This document shows, piece by piece, positions 1 through 6,139 of a stretch of DNA of 13,630 nt. The stretch lies in contig DNOQ01000045.1 in NCBI GenBank assembly GCA_003501665.1, forward strand, positions 1-13,630. Direction: 5' to 3'. Each line of letters opens with the position of its first letter. Positions within the stretch are counted from its first letter, which is position 1. Source of the DNA: Bacteroidales bacterium. Lineage in GTDB: Bacteria; Bacteroidota; Bacteroidia; Bacteroidales; VadinHA17. Below the pieces are notes generated by a model. It was not told where the DNA came from and did no database searches. It saw only the letters and a program-made list of their open reading frames with translations. The translations under genes and the position numbers were made by a program.

Positions 1-338
1 GGCACATGAATGAAAATGAAATGATTGAACAGATGTGGCCCGGAGGAAAACAACCGGTGACTGATATTCCATATTTTATTATTAACGCCCCTGAAGACCG
101 GGCTTCAAAAAATTACCGGACAGGAGGGACCTATTCATCACCTATGACCCTGGGTTTCTATTGCCCGACACATGGTGCATCGATAGTTTATACCTTCGAA
201 GAAACAGAGAATCCCAGGTGGTTGCTATATTCAGGCCCTTTGCATCTGAAACCCGGTAATTACAACATCCGCACCAAAGCAGTGAGGTATGGTTACAAAG
301 ACAGCGATGAATTGAAAGAGGACTTTATTATTAAGTGA
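1..338 (+). CDS. Probable sulfatase, C-terminal end (5' truncated by window edge)
   Basis: The reading frame is open to the window edge (first full codon at base 3, CAC), so the methionine at base 6 is probably internal and only about 111 C-terminal residues are present. The visible part has an MWPGGKQPVT segment followed by a beta-rich stretch ending in GPLHLKPGNYNIRTKAVRYGYKDS. This resembles the Fn3-like chitobiase/hexosaminidase C-terminal (CHB_HEX_C) domain that closes many Bacteroidota sulfatases, where a 'P.G.QPVT..P' linker joins it to the sulfatase core. No catalytic sulfatase motif (C/S-x-P-x-R) lies inside the window, so the enzyme class is inferred from the tail alone. It is convergent with the TPR gene downstream, with 54 bases between the stop codons. 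The alternative is another glycan-active enzyme carrying the same accessory domain. Confidence 0.6.
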   Translation, partial: HMNENEMIEQMWPGGKQPVTDIPYFIINAPEDRASKNYRTGGTYSSPMTLGFYCPTHGASIVYTFEETENPRWLLYSGPLHLKPGNYNIRTKAVRYGYKDSDELKEDFIIK

Positions 339-392
339 TTTTGAGCATTTAAGAAACACTTCCTAATTCAGTTATTTCATTACTATGTATTC

Positions 393-1007
393 TTAATGAT
401 TTGCATTCATGCAAATCCTAAGGTTTTCGCGAGCTAATTTATCTGATGGCGCCATTTCAACAGCTTTGGCAAGCATCTGTTTTGCCTCAGCTAATCGACC
501 TGCCTCATATAAACTCCAGCCAAGATCATTCACAAGCTCTTGATTTTCAGGCTCTAATTTCAAGGCAGCCTCCAAAGCCGATATTGCTTCGAAATGTAAA
601 CCTTCATGACCAGCACAACTTCCCACACCCTGATAAAAAACGGCATATTCCGGAAAACGATTTACTGCTGCCCTGTAAAGCTCAAGACCATCAGAATATT
701 TGCCGTGTATAATTAAAAAGTCTCCGGCTTCATCTATTATCTTGGCAAGATCTCTCTCTCCATCATCAGCTGCACTCGCCGGAAATGATACCAGTGATAG
801 GAATAGTTCTTTACCCCGGTTCACTTTTCCACGTTGGTACTCTACACTACCCATTGAAAGAATTGCCGGCGCATAATCAGCATCTATTTCCAATGCCCGC
901 TCCAATGCAGCTATTGAAGGTTCGACATTTCCGAGTGAAGATTGAAAAATACTTTCTGCATATTCTGCCTGAACTGCAAATCTTTTCTCATTTATCTCTT
1001 TTTCCAT
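393..1007 (-). CDS. TPR-repeat protein
   Basis: This 204-residue protein is built of tetratricopeptide repeats, helical hairpins that mediate protein-protein contacts. Repeat units are recognisable at about residues 20-53 (GNVEPSIAALERALEIDADYAP), 54-80, 94-126 (GKYSDGLELYRAAVNRFPEY), 128-160 (HFEAISALEAALKLEPEN) and 161-195 (NDLGWSLYEAGRLAEAKQML). They show the usual W/L-G-Y-A-P spacing. There is no signal peptide or membrane segment, so it is probably cytoplasmic, or a fragment of a larger scaffold family whose enzymatic domain is absent. The ATG at 1007 is the only methionine before the first repeat and has only a weak purine-rich stretch upstream. It lies 42 bases after the orphan hicB on the same strand and could be co-transcribed with it. 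The partner is unknown. The last codons form a 9-bp hairpin (398-417). Confidence 0.8.
   Translation of the reverse strand: MEKEINEKRFAVQAEYAESIFQSSLGNVEPSIAALERALEIDADYAPAILSMGSVEYQRGKVNRGKELFLSLVSFPASAADDGERDLAKIIDEAGDFLIIHGKYSDGLELYRAAVNRFPEYAVFYQGVGSCAGHEGLHFEAISALEAALKLEPENQELVNDLGWSLYEAGRLAEAKQMLAKAVEMAPSDKLARENLRICMNANH
398..417 (-). terminator. Hairpin in the tail of the TPR gene
   Basis: GATTTGCAT (398-406) and ATGCAAATC (409-417) are perfect reverse complements separated by two bases, giving an 8-9 bp stem with a tight loop. The stem lies inside the last codons of the minus-strand TPR gene, close to its convergent junction with the sulfatase gene. There is no clear U-tract on either side, so a role as a bidirectional terminator or 3'-end stabiliser is a guess. 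Confidence 0.3.
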
Positions 1008-1049
1008 ATACTTCGTCTTTCTATATCACTGGACACTAAACATTTATAA

Positions 1050-1229
1050 TCAGCCTCGAAGAATATCAGCCTTGCGATCCTCTAAAAGCAACTCTATAGC
1101 CTTTCGTAAATTTATTATGGCTTCCTCTATTGTTTCACCCTGTCCATTAGCACCTGGCACTTCAGGACATATTGCCCAAAATCCCCCTTTTGGAGCTTTT
1201 TCTATAATAGCTGTGCACTCTGCCTTCAT
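1050..1229 (-). CDS. Short orphan HicB-family protein (UPF0150-like)
   Basis: This 59-residue protein has the HicB/UPF0150 fold signature: a first strand (CTAIIEKAPKGGFWAICPEVPGA), the GQGETIEEAIINLRKAIEL helix, and an acidic LEDR segment. HicB proteins normally neutralise the HicA mRNA interferase. No HicA-like frame is present beside it, so it is an orphan. The start at 1229 is preferred over an upstream ATG at 1337: a GAGGAA ribosome-binding site lies six bases before it, the family homology begins there, and the upstream extension runs through AT-rich inverted repeats. The protein stops right after DILRG. From memory, relatives of this subtype usually continue for roughly a dozen more residues, so this copy may be C-terminally shortened. 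It also lacks the HTH or ribbon-helix-helix DNA-binding domain of long HicB proteins. Confidence 0.7.
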   Translation of the reverse strand: MKAECTAIIEKAPKGGFWAICPEVPGANGQGETIEEAIINLRKAIELLLEDRKADILRG

Positions 1230-1287
1230 TATCATTTCCTCATTCTTCAGATTAAACCGAACATATATTCTACTACTAATATCGGCA

Positions 1288-1328
1288 TTGAATTTAAAAT
1301 TCAAGCATATTAGACAGAATTCTAATAT
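1288..1328. repeat. Two adjacent inverted repeats in the hicB / beta-galactosidase divergent region
   Basis: TTGAATTT (1288-1295) and AAATTCAA (1297-1304) form a perfect palindrome around one central A. Two bases later ATATTAGA (1307-1314) and TCTAATAT (1321-1328) form a second perfect 8-bp repeat with a 6-base spacer. Both lie in the AT-rich divergent region between hicB (start 1229) and the beta-galactosidase (start 1448). This is a possible operator site, but AT-rich DNA yields such repeats by chance more often than balanced DNA does. Confidence 0.35.
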
Positions 1329-1447
1329 TAAAACCAAATAATAATATAATATTACAGCTTATATTGTGTAAACTGGCAGTATATACAGAGAAATAAATAA
1401 TACATCAAGAATAAGGCTAACATCCATTTTATTAAAAGTCCTCGACC

Positions 1448-3505
1448 ATGAAAAGAATTTATACTTTAATTCTACTGATGTTAAGTATGCATTTTATTAA
1501 TGCCCAGCCATATAAGTTCAATACTATTTTATATGGTGCTGCATATTATCATGAATATATGCCATATGAAAGACTCGAGACCGATGTGCGGATGATGCAG
1601 GAAGCAGGTCTGAGTGTTGTTCGTGTTGGAGAATCTACCTGGAGTCTTTTTGAACCACAGGAAGGAAAATTTGAATTTGAATGGATGGACAGGATAATCG
1701 AACGGTTACATAAAGCAGGGATCAAAGTTATACTGGGAACCCCCACATATTCAATACCTGCATGGATGGCTCTCAAACACCCTGATATCTTCGTGGAAAG
1801 ACTTAATGGGAGCAGAAGCAGCTATGGTATCAGGCAAAATTTCGATATTACCAATCCGACCTATCTGTTTTACAGTGAACGGATCATCAGAAAACTAATG
1901 GAACACTATGCCTTACATCCTGCAATCATCGGTTTTCAGGTCGATAACGAAACAGGTACTTACGGTGCTGCCAATTTTAACTATTTCAGGGGATTTATTG
2001 ATTATCTTAAAAATAGATACAAGACGACCGATACCCTGAATAAACTCTGGGGGTTGAATTACTGGGGGATGACTCTTAACGACTGGGATGAATTCCCCCC
2101 GAGGCATAACATGACAAATCCTTCTTACAAGCTTGAATGGGACATGTACGGACAAAAGGCGGTTGCCGATTATCTGACCTGGCAGGCTGAAATTGTTTCG
2201 GAATACAAAAGGCCCGACCAATTCATAACTCATTGTTTCATGCCATCCCTTACCACTCTCGATCAGCTTGCTGCTTCACGAAAACTGGATATGCCTTCAC
2301 TTAATATTTATCATGGGAGCCAGAATAATGCAAGGGGAGAAGATGTTATGTGGGCTGACGACTTCTACAGGAGTGTGAAAAAAAACAATCATCTTATTAC
2401 GGAGACTAATGCACAGACGACCGGATGGGATCCAAGAGGACAATACCCTCCTTTTGACGGTCAGGCGAGGTTATTTGTTTATTCTCATCTTGCCGGAGGA
2501 GCAAATATGGTTGAATACTGGCACTGGCATTCAATTCACTATGGCCAGGAGACTTATTGGAAAGGTGTTATTGGTCATGATCTGGAACCAAACAGATTTT
2601 ATAATGAGTTCAGCCGTACTGCTCATGAACTGCAAAAAATTGGTCCAAAGCTGGTTAATCTGAAGATAAAGAGCAGAGCAGCAATACTATACAGCAGAAC
2701 ATCCGATTTTGGTCTCAGTTATATGCCAATTAAAGACGGAAATGCATATATGGAAGTGCTCCGGCAAATGCACAGGGCAGCTTTCAGGCAGAACATTGGA
2801 GTTGATTTTGTTCTTGCAGAAAATGCTGATTTCACAGGATATGAACTGCTCTTTATTCCTCCCCTTTATGTATCTGACGATGCTCTCCTTAAGAAAATTT
2901 CTGATTTTGTAAAAAATGGGGGGCATGTTATAATGTCAGTTAAAAGCGGGTTCTGTGATGAAAATAATGTTGTACGCCATAACAGAGCACCCGGACCACT
3001 GAGGGAAGTATGCGGATTCTGGTACCAGGAATTTTCAAGCGCTTCAACAATCCCCTTGAAAAATGATCCGTTTAAAACAGGACAGAATAATAATGTAAAA
3101 ACCTGGATTGAGTTCCTTGTACCTGAAACAGCAAAACCACTTGCCTTTTATGATGATTCGTTTTTCGGAAAATATCCCGCAATTACTGAAAACCGTTTTG
3201 GTAAAGGAAGCCTGATATATGAAGGTTGCCTTTTATCAGATGAAATTCAATCTGCAATTGTAACCAGAAAAGCTATGGAAATCGGGCTTATCAGTAATGA
3301 GAACCAGTTGACATACCCTATAGTATTCAGGCATGGAACAAACGATCAGGGTAAAATCATACGATATTACCTCAACTATTCCGATAAAGATGCTTCGGTC
3401 TTATATAACAGCTTAAAAGGGATCAACTTATTTTCAAATACCTCTGTAAAGAAAGGAGACAGAATTATGATCGACCCCTGGGGTGTTATAATTGTGGAGG
3501 AATAG
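1448..3505 (+). CDS. Secreted family-42 beta-galactosidase
   Basis: This 685-residue glycoside hydrolase family 42 enzyme would be expected to release terminal beta-galactose from oligosaccharides with retention of configuration. Residues 1-19 form a signal peptide (MKRIYTLILLMLSMHFINA, then QPY), so it is exported, probably to the periplasm. The (beta/alpha)8 catalytic domain spans about 28-400. It carries the acid/base glutamate E168 in GFQVDNETG and the nucleophile E319 in LITETNAQ, both in the expected positions. Residues about 408-610 match the middle trimerisation domain (AAILYSRTSDFGLSY, then the ELLFIPPLYVSDD and GGHVIMSVKSG segments), followed by a short C-terminal beta domain. The cysteine cluster that binds zinc in some GH42 enzymes is not visible. 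There is no good Shine-Dalgarno, as is usual in this phylum. A sulfatase tail lies 1.1 kb upstream, so a role in galactan or sulfated-glycan use is plausible, but no SusC/SusD pair is in the window. Confidence 0.92.
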   Translation: MKRIYTLILLMLSMHFINAQPYKFNTILYGAAYYHEYMPYERLETDVRMMQEAGLSVVRVGESTWSLFEPQEGKFEFEWMDRIIERLHKAGIKVILGTPTYSIPAWMALKHPDIFVERLNGSRSSYGIRQNFDITNPTYLFYSERIIRKLMEHYALHPAIIGFQVDNETGTYGAANFNYFRGFIDYLKNRYKTTDTLNKLWGLNYWGMTLNDWDEFPPRHNMTNPSYKLEWDMYGQKAVADYLTWQAEIVSEYKRPDQFITHCFMPSLTTLDQLAASRKLDMPSLNIYHGSQNNARGEDVMWADDFYRSVKKNNHLITETNAQTTGWDPRGQYPPFDGQARLFVYSHLAGGANMVEYWHWHSIHYGQETYWKGVIGHDLEPNRFYNEFSRTAHELQKIGPKLVNLKIKSRAAILYSRTSDFGLSYMPIKDGNAYMEVLRQMHRAAFRQNIGVDFVLAENADFTGYELLFIPPLYVSDDALLKKISDFVKNGGHVIMSVKSGFCDENNVVRHNRAPGPLREVCGFWYQEFSSASTIPLKNDPFKTGQNNNVKTWIEFLVPETAKPLAFYDDSFFGKYPAITENRFGKGSLIYEGCLLSDEIQSAIVTRKAMEIGLISNENQLTYPIVFRHGTNDQGKIIRYYLNYSDKDASVLYNSLKGINLFSNTSVKKGDRIMIDPWGVIIVEE

Positions 3506-3528
3506 GTATGAACGGTTTTAGATAAATC

Positions 3529-3711
3529 CTATTCTGTTTTTATTGAACTGGCCGGATTCATAACAGCGGCTTGGTATGCTTTGTAACTAATTGTAATAAA
3601 AGTTATTATAACTGTCAATATCGCAGCAAGTATCAGTAATGCAGTACTGATCCATGTCCGGTAAACATAATTTTGCAGCCAGTTATATATAAAGGACGAA
3701 TAATTTATCAA
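3529..3711 (-). pseudogene. C-terminal relic of an FtsX/MacB-type permease
   Basis: Sixty codons, read from a TTG with no upstream coding signal, translate to the tail of an FtsX-type ABC permease. The segment WLQNYVYRTWISTALLI resembles the residues before the last transmembrane helix, and the end ITISYKAYQAAVMNPASSIK matches the family's terminal 'TVSFQAxxAxxxNPaxsLkxE' (the two intact permeases end SFQAFMASRINPAEALKIE and SFRIIKAARINPAQSLKYE). The frame is clean to its TAG stop but covers only the last ~50 of about 800 residues. Homology fades near base 3690, where the 14-bp inverted repeat begins. This fits the remains of a third permease gene in the opposite orientation, destroyed by a rearrangement. 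A surviving one-helix membrane peptide cannot be excluded, but no start signal supports it. Confidence 0.7.
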
Positions 3712-3742
3712 GATGCAGCAAAGGCATTAATTATTCGTCCTT
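3692..3742. repeat. Perfect 14-bp inverted repeat upstream of the permease operon
   Basis: AAGGACGAATAATT (3692-3705) is the exact reverse complement of AATTATTCGTCCTT (3729-3742), with a 23-base loop. The left arm coincides with the point where permease homology of the relic ends, and the right arm ends 21 bases before the ATG of the first intact permease. It is long and mixed enough in composition to be unlikely by chance. It could mark a rearrangement junction, serve as an operator, or form a leader hairpin in the permease mRNA. No U-tract follows it, so a plain terminator is less likely. Confidence 0.6.
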
Positions 3743-3763
3743 ACCAAAACCACAAACCGGTTC

Positions 3764-6139
3764 ATGATTAAGAATTTTTTCAGGATAGCCTACAGGAATT
3801 TATTGAAGAACAGGAGCTTTGCCTTTATCAATATTTTTGGACTGGCAATCGGACTCGCCGCGTCATTACTGATTCTTCTCTGGGTACAGGATGAATTGAG
3901 TTATGACAGATTTAATACGAATTTTGAGAATATTTACAGGGTAGAGGAGGATCAGTTCTATTCGGGAGAACGTTATCATGTGACCGTAACGCCGCATCCC
4001 AGCGGACCTGTCTGGAAAGAAAAGATCCCTGAGATCCGTTATCAGACACGAATTAACCGTATGCCACGGCTGCTTTTCCGGCAGGAAGAAAAAGTATTCT
4101 TCGAATCATCAATCGTTGCTGCCGACTCAGGCATTTTTAAAATATTTACATTACCCTTTATAACAGGGGATCCTGAAACAGCACTTCGTAACCCTCAATC
4201 CATGGTTCTGACTGAGAAATTGGCAAAGAAATATTTCGGAGATGCCAATCCGATGGGCAGGACACTTACTATTGAAAATAAACTTCAATTCACTGTGACG
4301 GGAGTAATCAGGGATCTGCCCCGAAACTCAATGTTCAGCTTTGAGGCTGTTTTTCCTTATTCATTCCTTTATCAGATTGGTGCAGCCGATAATTCCTGGG
4401 GCAATAATTCAATCCTTACTTTTGTTTTGCTGGAAAATGGTTCGGATGTTGATGCAATCAATAAAAAACTCACTGACGTAGTACTGGAGTACCTTCCTGA
4501 AACAACAACCAAATATCTTCTTTTCCCACTTCCCGATATACATCTGCATTCCCAGTTCGGATATGAAATAAGTAAAGGTCCTGTAATTGTGGTTTTTATC
4601 TTCACGCTCATTGCTGTTTTTGTTCTTTTGATCGCCTGTATCAATTTTATCAACCTGTCTACAGCCAAAGCGTCCGGAAGAACCAAAGAGATAGGGATTA
4701 AAAAGGTTTCAGGGGCTGACCAGAAAACCCTGATCAGCCAGTTTATGCTTGAATCTGTCTTTCTTGTTATAATTGCTCTGGCGCTGGCAATTTTATTGGT
4801 TGCATTGGCCCTTCCTTTATTTAATAATATTTCAGGAAAGGATTTTATTCTGAAAGATCTGCTGAGTGCCAGGTTTATTCTCAGCGTGATTGCGATAGGA
4901 TTTATTGCAGGCATCATTTCCGGATTTTATCCGGCACTCTATCTGGCTTCATTTAATCCGGTAGCTGTACTTAAAGGGGAACCCTCAGCAGGAGGAAAAG
5001 GTAATGGAAGACTAAGGCAGGTTCTTGTAATTGTCCAGTTTACACTGTCAATCTTAATTGCAATAGCTGCTGTTTTTATGTATATGCAATTAAAGCATTT
5101 GCAGGACAAGGATCTGGGATTCGATAAGGAAAACCTTATCTGCATTCCGATGATCAACGATATGCGGCCAAAATATTACCCGCTCAAGAGTGAGCTTCAG
5201 AAAGAAACTCTGATTGAAGGAATTACTGCAGCAAGAAGCAATCCGGTAAGGAGCGGCAGCAATTCAGGAGGAGCCAGATGGGAAGGCAAAGATCCTGAAA
5301 AACACGTTCTTATTGGAACAAATGCTGTTGATTACGATTACCTTGAAACAATGAAGATGGAGCTCAAATCGGGAAGAGGCTTTTCAAGAGAATATGTAGC
5401 CGATATGGCAAAAGATACAACCGGTAATTTCCTGGTGAATGAAGAAGTGGCCAGGATAATCGGAGTAGATGATCCGGCAGGTATGAGTTTCAGATTCATG
5501 GGACTGAATGGCAGAATAATCGGATTATTGAAGAATTTCCATTTCAAGGGTGCAGATCAACCTATAGAACCTATGGCTTTTGCCCTTACTGAACCCACCT
5601 GGCTGAGTTTTATACTTATAAGGCTATCGCCCGGTAATATTCCGGCGGCACTAAAAGCAGTTGAAAGGGTGTGGGGCATGATAATTCCTGAATACCCCTT
5701 TGATTATTTCTTTATAGATGAGGATTATGATAATCTGTTCAGATCATTTCTTCGCGCAACAAAGTTATTAAAGTACTTCACAATACTGGCGGTATTAATA
5801 GCCTGCCTCGGACTTTACGGATTATCTGCCTATTCAACTGAAAGGCGTACAAACGAAATTGGAATCAGAAAGGTAATGGGTGCAGGTAAGATGACGATTC
5901 AATTTACCATGATGAAAGAGTTTCTTATACTTGTTGTAATCTCACTGGTAATTGCAATTCCTGCCGGCTGGATAATTGTCGGAAATCTCCTGGAGCAATT
6001 TGACAGCAGGATAGATTTAAAGATCACGATATTCTTAATAATTGCTATATGTGCTCTGATCATCGCATTGATCACGGTGAGTTTTCAGGCATTTATGGCA
6101 TCAAGGATAAATCCTGCAGAAGCACTTAAAATAGAATGA
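3764..6139 (+). CDS. FtsX/MacB-type ABC transporter permease, copy 1
   Basis: This 791-residue inner-membrane permease belongs to the large Bacteroidota FtsX/MacB family without a fused ATPase. It is a tandem duplication of the MacB module: helix at 20-41, periplasmic MacB_PCD-like domain at about 45-270, three helices at about 273-293, 331-352 and 370-396, then a second half with a helix at about 418-440, a periplasmic domain to about 660, and three helices at about 668-690, 717-739 and 753-774. The cytoplasmic motifs EIGIKKVSGA (309-318) and EIGIRKVMGA (698-707) mark the two FtsX domains and contact the ATPase. In MacB-like transporters this part moves substrate from the periplasm through an adaptor and TolC rather than across the inner membrane. 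The gene lacks its own ATPase; the nearest is the minus-strand one at 10187-10849. It overlaps the next permease by four bases (ATGA), so the two are translationally coupled. Confidence 0.93.
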   Translation: MIKNFFRIAYRNLLKNRSFAFINIFGLAIGLAASLLILLWVQDELSYDRFNTNFENIYRVEEDQFYSGERYHVTVTPHPSGPVWKEKIPEIRYQTRINRMPRLLFRQEEKVFFESSIVAADSGIFKIFTLPFITGDPETALRNPQSMVLTEKLAKKYFGDANPMGRTLTIENKLQFTVTGVIRDLPRNSMFSFEAVFPYSFLYQIGAADNSWGNNSILTFVLLENGSDVDAINKKLTDVVLEYLPETTTKYLLFPLPDIHLHSQFGYEISKGPVIVVFIFTLIAVFVLLIACINFINLSTAKASGRTKEIGIKKVSGADQKTLISQFMLESVFLVIIALALAILLVALALPLFNNISGKDFILKDLLSARFILSVIAIGFIAGIISGFYPALYLASFNPVAVLKGEPSAGGKGNGRLRQVLVIVQFTLSILIAIAAVFMYMQLKHLQDKDLGFDKENLICIPMINDMRPKYYPLKSELQKETLIEGITAARSNPVRSGSNSGGARWEGKDPEKHVLIGTNAVDYDYLETMKMELKSGRGFSREYVADMAKDTTGNFLVNEEVARIIGVDDPAGMSFRFMGLNGRIIGLLKNFHFKGADQPIEPMAFALTEPTWLSFILIRLSPGNIPAALKAVERVWGMIIPEYPFDYFFIDEDYDNLFRSFLRATKLLKYFTILAVLIACLGLYGLSAYSTERRTNEIGIRKVMGAGKMTIQFTMMKEFLILVVISLVIAIPAGWIIVGNLLEQFDSRIDLKITIFLIIAICALIIALITVSFQAFMASRINPAEALKIE

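Noticed and set aside
446..1039. Plus-strand open frames of 84-88 codons opposite the TPR gene
   Set aside because: Translations are low-complexity and lack family motifs, while the minus strand carries clear TPR repeats.
1230..1337. 36-residue N-terminal extension of the HicB-like protein
   Set aside because: The HicB homology starts at 1229 behind a GAGGAA ribosome-binding site. The extension translates an AT-rich region with inverted repeats and looks non-coding.
3506..3763. Search for a sigma-54 (-24/-12) promoter upstream of the permeases
   Set aside because: No TGGC-N-TTGC arrangement with correct GG-N10-GC spacing was found by eye, so direct control of the permeases by the activator is not supported here.
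4372..4917. 181-codon open frame on the minus strand
   Set aside because: It lies entirely antisense to permease 1, which has strong family motifs throughout. The translation shows no domain pattern, so it is a shadow frame.
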